Positions 45,692 to 54,513 of a stretch of 64,000 bases of DNA are shown here, piece after piece. Every line of letters begins with the position of its first letter. The stretch's first letter is position 1. Below the pieces are notes generated by a model, which saw nothing but the letters and a program-made list of their open reading frames with translations, had not been told where the DNA came from and made no database searches. The translations under genes and the position numbers were made by a program. The stretch comes from Tenacibaculum jejuense (lineage in GTDB: Bacteria; Bacteroidota; Bacteroidia; Flavobacteriales; Flavobacteriaceae), in the NCBI RefSeq assembly GCF_900198195.1, contig NZ_LT899436.1, positions 3,129,001 through 3,193,000 on the forward strand, in the 5' to 3' direction.

Positions 45692-46861
45692 ATGAATGGA
45701 TTACCTAAAGTAAAAATTAATGTAAACAATGATGGTTTAGGGCAAGTTGCTCAAACCGAAGATGGCGTATCTGCTATGATTTTAACAGGAGTTTCTGTTG
45801 TAGATGGCGCTCAAATTGGAAAATCTTTCCAAGTATTTAGCTTAGATGAAGCTGAAGCTGCTGGTATCACAGCAGATGACAATCCTTATGCTTATAAACA
45901 CGTAAAACAATTCTACGAAGAAGCTGGTAATGGTACTCAACTTTGGTTAATGTTAGTAGCTGACACTGTATCTATGGAAGATATGGTATCTGCTGACCAA
46001 GATTTCGCTAAGAAATTATTAGATGATGCCAAAGGAGCTGTAAGATTAATCGCTGTATCTAGAGAATCTTCAGGAACTGTAACACTTGCAAATGGTGTTG
46101 ATGAAGACGTAGATAACGCAGTTACAAAGGCACAAACTCTTATTAAAGGTTACGCTAGTAAATACAAAGAAGCTTCAGTTATTATTGACGGAAAAGATTT
46201 TAATGGAACCGTAGGTGACTTAAAAGATTATACCGAATCTGATAAAGAGTTTGTTTCAATTTTATTAGCAAATACTGACGGAGGCAAAAACGCTGCTGTA
46301 GGGTTGTTATTAGGTCGATTAGCTAAAGATCCTGTTATGAGAAATCCTGGGCGAGTTAAATCAGGATCGCTACCTGCAACTAAGGGTTATTTCACTAACG
46401 AACAAGCTATTGAAGAGTTAGAAAACGCATGGGATAACATTCATGACAAAGGTTACATCTTCTTAAGATCTTTTGTAGGTCGTTCTGGATATTTCTTCAA
46501 CGATGCTCCAACTTGTACTAACGGAAATGATGATTTAAACAACATCACAAGAGTTCGTACAATCTACAAAGCCAGACGTGTAGCTTATGATGTATTCGTA
46601 AACGAAATCTTAGATGAAATCCCTTTAGAGGCTAACGGAAAAATTGCTCCAGCTTTAATTAAGAGTTGGGAAGGTTTAGTTGATAATGCAATCAATTTAA
46701 CTATGACTCAAAATGGTGAAATCTCTGCTGTTAGAACTTCTATTGATCCAGCTCAAGACGTATTAGCAACCAACGAAGTAAAAGTATCATTAGATATTTT
46801 ACCTGTAGGATATGCGAAGTATATCACTGTTGAATTAGGCTTTACAACTAGCTTATCGTAA
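45692..46861 (+). CDS. Contractile tail sheath protein (DUF2586-like)
   Basis: I start at the ATG at 45692, five bases after the spanin stop; the frame opens 27 bases earlier within that gene. The 389-residue protein shows the DUF2586/sheath pattern of Bacteroidota. It has an N-terminal beta domain (GVSAMILTGVSVVDGAQIGKSFQVFSLDEAEAAGI), a central domain with VSILLANTDGGKNAAVGLLLGRLA, and a C-terminal domain (ITRVRTIYKARRVAYDVFVNEILDEIP, ending SLDILPVGYAKYITVELGFTT) of the kind that polymerises around the tube. It is followed by the tube gene as in other contractile tails. Confidence 0.85.
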   Translation: MNGLPKVKINVNNDGLGQVAQTEDGVSAMILTGVSVVDGAQIGKSFQVFSLDEAEAAGITADDNPYAYKHVKQFYEEAGNGTQLWLMLVADTVSMEDMVSADQDFAKKLLDDAKGAVRLIAVSRESSGTVTLANGVDEDVDNAVTKAQTLIKGYASKYKEASVIIDGKDFNGTVGDLKDYTESDKEFVSILLANTDGGKNAAVGLLLGRLAKDPVMRNPGRVKSGSLPATKGYFTNEQAIEELENAWDNIHDKGYIFLRSFVGRSGYFFNDAPTCTNGNDDLNNITRVRTIYKARRVAYDVFVNEILDEIPLEANGKIAPALIKSWEGLVDNAINLTMTQNGEISAVRTSIDPAQDVLATNEVKVSLDILPVGYAKYITVELGFTTSLS

Positions 46862-46902
46862 GCAACAAAAAATAACGTATTAACTTATTAATAATTTAAA
46901 AA

Positions 46903-47328
46903 ATGACTTTTGATAGTAAAAGCCCTGAGTATCGTTGGGCAGACGTACAAATTGTAATGTTAGGTAGAATTCTTACTCGTGTTCGTGGAGTAAAGTTTTC
47001 CGTAAAAAGAGAAAAAGAATACTTAATGGCAAGAGGAGAAGATCCTCATGCGATTCAATACGGTAATAAAACTCCAGAAGGAGAATTAACATTATTACAA
47101 AGCGAAGTAGAAGCTTTACAATTATTATTATCTCCGGAAGAAGATTTAACAGATTTACCTCCATTCGATATTACTGTTTCTTTTGTAAGAAATTCTGCAC
47201 CAGATAAAATTGCAACATACATGTTGAAAGGAGTAGAATTCACTGAAGATAACAGAGAATTAAAACAAGGTGATAAATTCATGGAAATCACTTTACCAAT
47301 CATGTACTTACGCAGATTAGCTGCATAA
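46903..47328 (+). CDS. Tail tube protein
   Basis: This 141-residue protein sits directly after the sheath, with beta strands and one helix as in tube proteins (WADVQIVMLGRILTRVRGVKFSVKREKEYLM; EGELTLLQSEVEALQLLL; DITVSFVR; ATYMLKGVEFTEDNREL; FMEITLPIMYLRR). Tube proteins form hexameric rings stacked inside the sheath. Identification relies on gene order and the beta pattern; length fits the family. A hairpin at 47402-47447 separates it from the chaperone gene. Confidence 0.8.
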   Translation: MTFDSKSPEYRWADVQIVMLGRILTRVRGVKFSVKREKEYLMARGEDPHAIQYGNKTPEGELTLLQSEVEALQLLLSPEEDLTDLPPFDITVSFVRNSAPDKIATYMLKGVEFTEDNRELKQGDKFMEITLPIMYLRRLAA

Positions 47329-47401
47329 ACACCAACACTCGGTAATTAGTGTTTGTGAACAAAAGATTAGTTTTTTAGCTAGTGTATTTGTTTCATTCTT
47401 C

Positions 47402-47447
47402 AGGAGCAGGGCTAATAATAAGCTCTTTATTAGAAAGCCTTGCTCCT
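47402..47447 (+). terminator. Hairpin between tube and chaperone genes, possible leaky terminator
   Basis: Outer arms AGGAGCA / TGCTCCT and inner arms GGCTAATAA / TTATTAGAAAGCC form a long hairpin followed by TTTCTTC. It lies in a 195-base gap inside the tail operon. A partial terminator here would keep sheath and tube mRNA higher than downstream genes. Confidence 0.6.
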
Positions 47448-47523
47448 TTCTTCAACAAACATCTTTTTACCAATGAATTAGATTCAAAACACAAATACTT
47501 TAAAACTATAAACATTTACAATT

Positions 47524-47814
47524 ATGAAAATCAATAAAGAACAAATCAACAGCTGGAAGCAACAACACGGAGAAGTATTCGAAGTAGCCGTAGACGGAAA
47601 AAAGGGTTACTTAAAAAAACCAGACCGTAAAACACTTTCATATGCAATGACAAATGCGCAAACAAACCCATTAGGTTTTGCTGAAGTAGTTCTAGAAAAC
47701 TGTTGGTTAGGTGGAGATGAAGACATTAAAACTAATGATAGTTTATTCTTCGCAGCAGCAGGTCAAATTGATAAACTAATCGAAATAAAAGAGGCTGAGC
47801 TAAAAAAGTGCTAG
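47524..47814 (+). CDS. Tail assembly chaperone, short product (gpG-like)
   Basis: This 96-residue soluble protein sits between the tube and tape-measure genes, the standard place of tail chaperones (KINKEQINSWKQQHGEVFEVAVDGKKGYLKKPDRKTLSYAM). It ends shortly after a slippery A AAA AAG site (47802-47808). Chaperones of this class bind and protect the tape measure during assembly. The short form should be the more abundant product. Confidence 0.8.
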   Translation: MKINKEQINSWKQQHGEVFEVAVDGKKGYLKKPDRKTLSYAMTNAQTNPLGFAEVVLENCWLGGDEDIKTNDSLFFAAAGQIDKLIEIKEAELKKC

Positions 47815-47978
47815 AGGGTGCCAAAGGGGACCCGAAACATAACTGGATTACTTATGTAGATACACTTATGCAGTATCACTTGAATATTGAACCCTCTGCC
47901 CTAACTGATAAACAGTGGGCAGAGAAGTTCAAACAACTTGAAGATATTAGACAAAAAGAAGCTAAAGCCGCGAGTTAA
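47524..47978 (+). CDS. Tail assembly chaperone, -1 frameshift product (gpG-T-like)
   Basis: The zero frame reads CTA AAA AAG TGC TAG. The heptamer A AAA AAG at 47802-47808 is in the correct phase for a -1 slip. It is followed after seven bases by a hairpin (GGGTGCC / GGGGACCC, 47816-47833). After slipping, translation continues from 47808 (GTG CTA GAG GGT) for 56 codons to TAA at 47976-47978, giving about 151 residues. The extra part (NWITYVDTLMQYHLNIEP ... LTDKQWAEKFKQLEDIRQKEAK) looks like a genuine helical domain. Fused chaperones made by frameshift are conserved in lambda, P2 and Mu tails. Confidence 0.85.
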
Positions 47979-47992
47979 ACTATATCATAACC

Positions 47993-50413
47993 ATGGAAGA
48001 ATTAATAAAAGTATTTAAAAATCTTACTTCTACAATTGGAGATTTAGATAAGGGCATTAACAATGCTTCTAAAAACACTGTTACATATCAAGAACATTTA
48101 GATGATTTAAAGAGTGGATTTGATGATATTCAAAAAGCAGTTGAGAAAACCTCTGATGCTTTTAAACCTCTTGGAGAAGCTATTAGCAAAACCATAGAGC
48201 CACACGTAAAAAAGGCTAAAGATTCTTTTGGAAAACTAGCAGAATCTGCAAATAAACGATATGAGGAAGCTACAAAAAGAATTACTGATTTCTCTTCAAG
48301 AGTTAATGAAAAGTATGAAAAAGTACTAAAAAGCATCAACTCTAGAACACAGGTAATCTTTAGCAAAATACAAAATAGGTTTTCTGACTTATCTAAAATT
48401 ACGAAACCCTATATTGATGATTTTAAGGAAAACTTAATCACTTTTGCACGTGTCGCTAACAAAAACTTTAATGTAGTAGCTAAATCTGTTGAAAATTTAG
48501 GTAATAAAATTAAATCAAGCTTTAGAAAAGCTTACACAATTATAGATTTTAGAACACAAAAAGTTTCAAAATATATTCAAGAAAAATTTTCGATTCTATC
48601 TAATAAACTTAAACCTCACATAGATAAAATTAAAAATGGATTAAATACAATAGCTGATACTGCAAAAAAGAAATATAATCTTGCTAGTAAGACTATTATC
48701 GATTTTGCAAGTAAAGTAAACAAAAAATACGTAGAGACGTTAACTAAGGTTCAAAAAAGAATAAACAGCTTTACTAAATTTTTACCTAGTAAAAGTCAAA
48801 TACAAGATATCGTAGAAACTTTTGGTTCTGGTATAAAAAAGATTGCCAATTCATCTGTTAATATTATTAAAAAGGGATTAGGTGATTTAGGAAATGCCGC
48901 TAAATCAAGGCTCAACTCAGTATCTAACTTACTAAAAACAGCTGCCATAAACCTTGTTATACTTAGTGAAAAAACATCAAAAAAATTACAACTTTTAGGC
49001 AATGCTTTAAAAACAGTAGGAGGACGATTAGTATCGTTGGCTAACAAAGCTTTAGGAGCTGCAAAAAAAGCAGCATCAGCTGTAAAAAAAGTACTTCAAT
49101 CACCTTTTAAACTGATTAAAACTGTTGTTGAAAAGTACGGAAAGTTTAAAGAGAAATATGAAGCATTTCAAAAGAAGTATGCAGTCCCTTCTTTAAATTT
49201 CAAAGGTGTAAAAGGAAAGCTAAAGTCAGCTTATGACAGTGTAAGTAAGTTTGTGAAAAAATTTGGAGATAAAAAGAAACTGGATAATCTGAATAAGCTC
49301 TACAAAAAAGAATTTAGCAGAATTACTAGTGTATTTAAACCAGTCGCGAATAAACTTATTGATTTTGCTACCGAATTTGTAAAAGGTTTCAAAACAATAT
49401 CTAAAGCCGCCGAGCCAATTATTAGTATGATTGTTAATCTTGCTGGAACTATTGGAGGCTTCTTAAGAGCAATGTTCGGACTTAAAGAAGGAACTTCTGC
49501 TGCTGCCGGAGCAATAAGTATTTTCAAAAAAGTATTAGACTTCTTAGTAACTCCGATTTCATACATCGCTTTAGGTTTAAATACTTTATTCGAAGTTTTA
49601 AAACCTGCCGCACCAATTATTGGAGCTGTCGCTGGCGCTTGGTTAATTTGGAATATAATTATGGGCTTAAGTCCAATCACATGGATTGTTCTTGGAATTG
49701 TAGCTCTAATTGCAGTAATAGCTGTTGTTATTAAATACACCAAAGGATGGGCGACAGCATGGCAAGGATTTAAAGATATACTTAGTGCCGTTTGGAGTCA
49801 GTTAAAAGAGAACTTTAGCTTCTTTATAGATTCTATTGTGTACGGTTTTCAAAAAGCTTGGTATAACGTTGTTGATTTTGGACAAAGAGCTATTCAATAT
49901 GTAAAAAATGTTGGCGCAGCTATAAAACTTGCATGGGATGGAGATTTTTCTGGAGCACGTGCTAAGCTGAATGAAAAAATAACAACCGAAGCTGAAGTAA
50001 AACTCAAGAAAATTGAGGAAGAAAGACAGCAAAGAGTAAATGATTTTAAACAAAAAACTGCATCAAATGCTTTACAAGTACTTAATGGAGTTAAAAAGAT
50101 GGGAAGTCTTTCTTTTGATTCTAAAGGTTTAAAATCTGATCTCAAAAAAATGCAAAAAGGGTTCAAATTCCCTGATAAAGCACCTAATAGTTCAACAACA
50201 AACAACACTACAACTCAAGGTATAAATAACATTACTGATGGTGGTAAAAAACAAACCCACATCAATGTTCATTTCGATCGTTTAATAGAAAATATGGTGA
50301 TTCAATCTCAAAACTTGGAAGAAGGCACAAATGAAATGGAAGATGCTGTAACAGTTTCATTATTAAGAGTATTAAATTCAATAAACCATATGCAAACAAA
50401 TGATATAGCATGA
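47993..50413 (+). CDS. Tape measure protein
   Basis: This 806-residue, highly basic, helical protein repeats a pattern of about 80 residues in its first half (KPHVKKAKDSFGKLAESANKRYEEATKRI and KPHIDKIKNGLNTIADTAKKKYNLASKTI). Hydrophobic segments lie around residues 490-590 (for example GAVAGAWLIWNIIMGLSPITWIVLGIVALIAVIAVVI). This is typical of tape measures, which set tail length and line the tube lumen. With the usual rule of about 0.15 nm per residue a tail near 120 nm is expected (estimate). The stop overlaps the next start by four bases. Confidence 0.9.
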   Translation: MEELIKVFKNLTSTIGDLDKGINNASKNTVTYQEHLDDLKSGFDDIQKAVEKTSDAFKPLGEAISKTIEPHVKKAKDSFGKLAESANKRYEEATKRITDFSSRVNEKYEKVLKSINSRTQVIFSKIQNRFSDLSKITKPYIDDFKENLITFARVANKNFNVVAKSVENLGNKIKSSFRKAYTIIDFRTQKVSKYIQEKFSILSNKLKPHIDKIKNGLNTIADTAKKKYNLASKTIIDFASKVNKKYVETLTKVQKRINSFTKFLPSKSQIQDIVETFGSGIKKIANSSVNIIKKGLGDLGNAAKSRLNSVSNLLKTAAINLVILSEKTSKKLQLLGNALKTVGGRLVSLANKALGAAKKAASAVKKVLQSPFKLIKTVVEKYGKFKEKYEAFQKKYAVPSLNFKGVKGKLKSAYDSVSKFVKKFGDKKKLDNLNKLYKKEFSRITSVFKPVANKLIDFATEFVKGFKTISKAAEPIISMIVNLAGTIGGFLRAMFGLKEGTSAAAGAISIFKKVLDFLVTPISYIALGLNTLFEVLKPAAPIIGAVAGAWLIWNIIMGLSPITWIVLGIVALIAVIAVVIKYTKGWATAWQGFKDILSAVWSQLKENFSFFIDSIVYGFQKAWYNVVDFGQRAIQYVKNVGAAIKLAWDGDFSGARAKLNEKITTEAEVKLKKIEEERQQRVNDFKQKTASNALQVLNGVKKMGSLSFDSKGLKSDLKKMQKGFKFPDKAPNSSTTNNTTTQGINNITDGGKKQTHINVHFDRLIENMVIQSQNLEEGTNEMEDAVTVSLLRVLNSINHMQTNDIA

Positions 50414-50985
50414 TAAATATTTTTAAAATTAGAGAGTTTGTTGAAAAAGCTCATAACAAGTCTGGAAAAGAGTTTGATAAATCTTTATTAAAACAAAGTA
50501 TTACCAATAAAAACAGTATCGGAACTGCTAAAATTGGAAGAACTCATTTAGGAACTCCATTTTTTATGGATGTTGAAATTGATAAAACGCGACTACCTAA
50601 TGAACCTCTTTTAACCTTTAGTACTCAAAAAAGAATCATACAAACTGTAGTTGTTGGTAGTCAAAACAGAGGAACTGTTAAAGAACTGATTAGTGCTAAT
50701 GACTTCAAAATTAAAATTGAAGGAGTTTGTATAGAACCAGGAAAACGAGAATATCCAGTAAATCAAGTAAACCAAATTATTGCTTTATGTCAAAAACAAG
50801 AAGCTTTAGAATTTAATAATGAACTAGGAGAATTACTAGGAATTAAAAAAATCGTAATTACTGGGTATAATATAGATAAGATGCAAGGTCAACCTTATTC
50901 ACAGCGATATTCTATTGACGCTATAAGTGATGATGATTTCTATGCAGAATTAAACAATAGAGAGAAACAAAACGTATTAAGTTAA
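50410..50985 (+). CDS. Baseplate/tail protein after tape measure (DUF6046-like)
   Basis: This 191-residue protein occupies the position of Mu gpN or LysM baseplate proteins, between tape measure and hub. It contains a beta-rich core (KRIIQTVVVGSQNRGTVKELISANDFKIKIEGVCIEPGKREYPVNQVNQIIALC) like that of the first beta-barrel of tail hub connectors. I think it belongs to the Bacteroidota family DUF6046 but this is from memory of the pattern. It overlaps the tape measure stop by four bases. Confidence 0.6.
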   Translation: MINIFKIREFVEKAHNKSGKEFDKSLLKQSITNKNSIGTAKIGRTHLGTPFFMDVEIDKTRLPNEPLLTFSTQKRIIQTVVVGSQNRGTVKELISANDFKIKIEGVCIEPGKREYPVNQVNQIIALCQKQEALEFNNELGELLGIKKIVITGYNIDKMQGQPYSQRYSIDAISDDDFYAELNNREKQNVLS

Positions 50986-50988
50986 GCT

Positions 50989-52059
50989 ATGTTTGTATTA
51001 GATTGTAACATTAAAATAGGCGACTACACCTTTAAACGTGTGCACGATGTACAAATAGTCAAATCTGTTGATTTACTATCTGATACTGCTGTGATTAAAA
51101 TGCCTGCCAGCGCGTTTTTTGACTCTGGTAATAAAACCAAAGAGCGCAAACAGTTGGAAAATGAAATTAAAGTGGGAATGCCAGTAAGCATTACTTTATC
51201 TTATAAAAATGTATTTGAAGAAGAAGAATTTACTGGATTTGTAAGACACGTAAGACCTAAAAATCATATTGTACATATAGAATGTGAAGACGCTGTTTAT
51301 CATATCAGAAAAACAAGAATCAATAAAAATTTTAAAAAAACAACACTAAAAGAGGTTCTTGCTCATATTCTTGATGAAACCAACAATAATCAAGAAGATG
51401 CTAATATTGAATTAGGCGGAAATATTCCAGATGTAAACTTTGAAAAATTTGCCATAAAAAGTAAAAATGGCGCACAAGCGTTAAAGAAAATCAAAGACGA
51501 GTATGGTTTATCTATTTTCTTAGATGATGAAGGAAAACTTCATGCAGGATTAAGAATGGATATTAATCTAGGGAAATCTTCTAGTTATCATGTGCAAAAA
51601 AATGTAGTTAGCCACGATTTAAAATACGTTAAAAAAGAAGATGTAGAGCTTTATGTTAAAGTAATTGGAGTCCAAAAAGATAACACAAAAATTGAAACTG
51701 TTGTTGGAGAACAAACAGGCGAACAACGAACACTCCATTTCTATAATTTAAAGTCTGAAAAAGAATTAAAAAAACGTGGAGAAGCTGAATTAGACAAGTT
51801 AAAATATACCGGATACCGTGGAGATTTAACAAGTTTTTTAATTCCATATACCACACGTGGAATGGGGGTTTCTATAACTGATAATAGATATCCTTCAAGA
51901 AACGGACAGCAAAGTAGTGAAACTTCAAATGCTACATCATCTAAAAATAAACCTGTAGAATATTTTGTTCCAAAAGTTACAACAACGTTCGGTCAAAATG
52001 GCGCTAGAAGAAAAGTTGAACTAGGAGCAATTATTCTTCCTAAAGATAAAATTGGATAA
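50989..52059 (+). CDS. Baseplate hub protein, gpD/gp27-like
   Basis: This 356-residue protein has the late-control-D/hub pattern: an N-terminal beta domain (CNIKIGDYTFKRVHDVQIVKS), a second beta part EEEFTGFVRHVRPKNHIVHIECEDAVYHIRK, a helical insertion (TLKEVLAHILDETNN) and a C-terminal AELDKLKYTGYRGDLTSFLIPYTTRGM. Hub trimers connect the tube to the spike. It begins three bases after the preceding stop and overlaps the spike gene by eight bases. Confidence 0.75.
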   Translation: MFVLDCNIKIGDYTFKRVHDVQIVKSVDLLSDTAVIKMPASAFFDSGNKTKERKQLENEIKVGMPVSITLSYKNVFEEEEFTGFVRHVRPKNHIVHIECEDAVYHIRKTRINKNFKKTTLKEVLAHILDETNNNQEDANIELGGNIPDVNFEKFAIKSKNGAQALKKIKDEYGLSIFLDDEGKLHAGLRMDINLGKSSSYHVQKNVVSHDLKYVKKEDVELYVKVIGVQKDNTKIETVVGEQTGEQRTLHFYNLKSEKELKKRGEAELDKLKYTGYRGDLTSFLIPYTTRGMGVSITDNRYPSRNGQQSSETSNATSSKNKPVEYFVPKVTTTFGQNGARRKVELGAIILPKDKIG

Positions 52060-52639
52060 TATGGGAAGAGATAAAGATTTACAAGACGCATTTAAACATT
52101 TAGTTGCACGAGACCCAGAAACATTTATTGCTACTGTCACTAAAGTAGATAAAGAAACCAAGACCATTGAAATAGTTGACACTGATGGTTTCGATTTTGA
52201 TGAAGTTCGATTAACTAGTGTAATAGATGACACCAACAAAGTGGTTCAGTACCCAAAAGAAGAAACTTCTGTTCTAGTAACTAGAATAGGCGGTGATGAA
52301 AACACCTTATTTGTAAGTGCTATGAGTGAAGTAGAAAGTATAGAAGGTACAATTGAAGAAACTCATTTTCTCATCGATAAAGATGGTTACACAATTGAAA
52401 AAGGAGAAGATGATGTTCTTTTAAATATTTCTGATGACGGATATCTTATTAAAAAAGGCAATGTGCGTTTAAAAGATATCATTAATGAAATTCAAAATCA
52501 GATTGGAAGTCTATGTGACGAAGTAAATAAAATTGTTGTTTCCATTGGAGTTACTCCAAATGTAGCTGCGATAACACAGATTAAAACTGCTGTTACCGAT
52601 ACCTTGAATACTGAAATAGATAAAATTTTAAAACCTTAG
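52052..52639 (+). CDS. Baseplate spike, gpV/Mu gp45-like
   Basis: This 195-residue protein has an N-terminal OB-like domain (FIATVTKVDKETKTIEIVDTDGFDFDEVRLTSVID ... SVLVTRIGGDENTLFVSAMSEVES). A short beta-prism with repeated glycine turns follows (IDKDGYTIEKGEDDVLLNISDDGYLIKKGNVRL), then a C-terminal helix. This matches central spike proteins that pierce the outer membrane of the target. Size is like Mu gp45 (about 197 residues). Gene order hub-spike is as in Mu and P2. Confidence 0.8.
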   Translation: MDNMGRDKDLQDAFKHLVARDPETFIATVTKVDKETKTIEIVDTDGFDFDEVRLTSVIDDTNKVVQYPKEETSVLVTRIGGDENTLFVSAMSEVESIEGTIEETHFLIDKDGYTIEKGEDDVLLNISDDGYLIKKGNVRLKDIINEIQNQIGSLCDEVNKIVVSIGVTPNVAAITQIKTAVTDTLNTEIDKILKP

Positions 52640-52641
52640 CT

Positions 52642-52827
52642 ATGCCATTAAATAAAGTTGCTTTAGAAGCTCAAATCAAAAGTATTTTGGCTCCTTCTAA
52701 TAACACAGAAAACAACTACGAACAAGTTGCTTCTCAATTAGCAAGCGCTATAGACACTTACGTAAAAACAATGACAATAATTGGACTTGGAAATCAAGGT
52801 GCTCCATTAAGCCTAACTGTTACATAG
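52642..52827 (+). CDS. Small tail-associated protein (61 aa)
   Basis: This 61-residue protein (helix ALEAQIKSIL, then YEQVASQLASAIDTYV and a short hydrophobic tail) is encoded between the spike and the membrane-anchored coiled-coil gene. No family recognised. Two-base and one-base spacings to its neighbours indicate a real gene in the operon. Confidence 0.55.
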   Translation: MPLNKVALEAQIKSILAPSNNTENNYEQVASQLASAIDTYVKTMTIIGLGNQGAPLSLTVT

Positions 52828-52828
52828 T

Positions 52829-53149
52829 ATGAGAGAGTTCTTAGAAAATCACATAGATATTATCATTGGATATCTATTTGGAGCTGGAGGAATCATAACA
52901 GCCTTAACAGAAAGAAAAAAAAGAAGACAAGAGCTTGTAAAAGGAGAAACTCAAAACCAACAACAAGTAGTGGATTTATATCAAGAAGCCTTAGACGATT
53001 TGAAAAAGAGATATGATGAAAAATTTAGTGAATTGGAATGTGAAATAAAACAATTGAGAACCAATTTAGATTTATGGAAAGGCAAGTATCTCGATTTAAA
53101 AGACGAGTTTGAAAAATATAAAAGTGATGATCTCACTAGTGAAGTATAA
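52829..53149 (+). CDS. Single-TM coiled-coil protein, holin- or Rz-like candidate
   Basis: This 106-residue protein has one N-terminal membrane segment (about residues 7-26, IDIIIGYLFGAGGIITAL), a strongly basic patch (ERKKRRQE) and a long coiled coil (residues 40-100). Such architecture occurs in phage lysis accessory proteins and membrane-tethered tail proteins. Position in the middle of baseplate genes gives no decision. Function unknown. Confidence 0.55.
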   Translation: MREFLENHIDIIIGYLFGAGGIITALTERKKRRQELVKGETQNQQQVVDLYQEALDDLKKRYDEKFSELECEIKQLRTNLDLWKGKYLDLKDEFEKYKSDDLTSEV

Positions 53150-53260
53150 AACTGAGAAAAGTAGTTAAAACAAACCAACGAAAAAGTTAAAAATAAGCTA
53201 ATTATAATACCAAAACAGCTTACAAATCTTAATATAGCTTACTCGTTAAACCAAATAAAA

Positions 53261-53674
53261 ATGAAAATGAAAATTAACTACTTAGAGTGCCCTAAGAAAA
53301 TCCCTTTAATCTATTCTTCTGAAAAAAATCATTTTATGATGACAGAATCTATTGAAGTTAGACTATCTGATGGCAGATTATTACTAATTCCGAAAGGATA
53401 CACCACCCGATTATTTAGTAAAGCTAATCCCTGGAAATTAAACTCTCCTTTATCACGAAGGAGAGTGATTTCCAAATTAATTCACAAAAGACTATGGACA
53501 GAAAAAATTAGTGAAATAGAATATTTCGGAAGCATTTACGAAGCTTTTGTCTTCTCTAATACAGAATATTACAAGTGGAAAATAGGATTAATACCTAGAC
53601 TAAAAATTTTACATTTTTTAGAGAATCTTTATTACAAACACCTTTCAATAAATAGCTATATAAAAACAAGATAA
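53261..53674 (+). CDS. DUF1353-like phage protein
   Basis: This 137-residue protein has a pattern (SDGRLLLIPKGYTTRLFSK, PLSRRRVISKLIHKRLW) that recalls DUF1353, in which an IPxGYxTD segment is followed by a conserved His-containing helix. The usual Asp after the Thr is replaced by Arg, so the site may be degenerate. DUF1353 genes are common next to phage baseplate and lysis genes; their role is uncertain. The 111 bases before it contain no gene. Confidence 0.45.
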   Translation: MKMKINYLECPKKIPLIYSSEKNHFMMTESIEVRLSDGRLLLIPKGYTTRLFSKANPWKLNSPLSRRRVISKLIHKRLWTEKISEIEYFGSIYEAFVFSNTEYYKWKIGLIPRLKILHFLENLYYKHLSINSYIKTR

Positions 53675-53676
53675 CC

Positions 53677-54513
53677 ATGGCTACTGTACAAGAAATTAAA
53701 AATAAAATGATTTTAGCTAAAGACAATGAAATTGATTTAGCTGAACTAAATAGCAAAAGTAAAACCTCTATATGGAATTTAATACTTTACATAGTAGCAG
53801 TAAGTTTTCAAGACATCAAAACTTATTTTGATGCGCATAGAAAAAATGTAGACACTGCATTGAAAAATGAAAAATACGGAACTTTAGCATGGTATAGAAA
53901 GAAAGCTTTAGATTTTCAAAACGGATTTGATTTAATCACAGATAGTGATCTTTTCGATAATACCGATGCTACTGAAGAAGAAATTGAGGATTCAAAGATT
54001 ATCAAATATGCTGCAGTTACTGAAGGTGATAATTTAGGAACAGTTGTTATAAAAATAGCTACAGAAGAAAATAGCAAACTTAAACCTATTACTAATGAAG
54101 TAGAAAAAGCTGTACAAGCTTACTTTGAAGAAATTAAAATTGCAGGAACTCGAATATCTGTCACCAATTCATTCCCAGATAAATTGTTTTTGAATATGGA
54201 AATTCAGATAGATCCTTTAGTCTTAAACTCCAATGGTTTACACAAACGAGATGGTAATAATCCGGTAGAAGAAACTATTATTCAATTTTTAAAAGAACTT
54301 CCTTTTAATGGTGAATTAGTTCTTCAAGATTTAGAAATCAGATTACGAAAAATCGATGGTATAAAAATAGCTGAAATTCAAAGAGCTATGAGTAGCTGGA
54401 TTAATCCTGTGCTGGGAGAATATGGTGTACCCAATGAGATAGACACCAAACGTATTCCAGAAAGTGGATATTTTGAAATCGTAAATTTTAATGATATTAA
54501 ATATGTGGTATAG
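53677..54513 (+). CDS. Baseplate J-like protein, first copy
   Basis: This 278-residue wedge protein has the N-terminal helix pair KTSIWNLILYIVAVSFQDIKTYFDAHRKNVD, then TLAWYRKKALDFQ, a middle beta domain, and the C-terminal NPVEETIIQFLKELPFNGELVLQDLEIRLRKIDGI typical of J/gp47. J proteins form the baseplate wedges that connect the hub to fibres and trigger contraction. A paralogue with the same layout lies at 62550-63419. It starts three bases after the DUF1353-like gene and overlaps the I gene. Confidence 0.85.
   Translation: MATVQEIKNKMILAKDNEIDLAELNSKSKTSIWNLILYIVAVSFQDIKTYFDAHRKNVDTALKNEKYGTLAWYRKKALDFQNGFDLITDSDLFDNTDATEEEIEDSKIIKYAAVTEGDNLGTVVIKIATEENSKLKPITNEVEKAVQAYFEEIKIAGTRISVTNSFPDKLFLNMEIQIDPLVLNSNGLHKRDGNNPVEETIIQFLKELPFNGELVLQDLEIRLRKIDGIKIAEIQRAMSSWINPVLGEYGVPNEIDTKRIPESGYFEIVNFNDIKYVV

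Noticed and set aside
49300..49743. Minus-strand frame of 147 codons within the tape measure gene
   Set aside because: Antisense to a well-supported gene, with no promoter or neighbouring gene on that strand.
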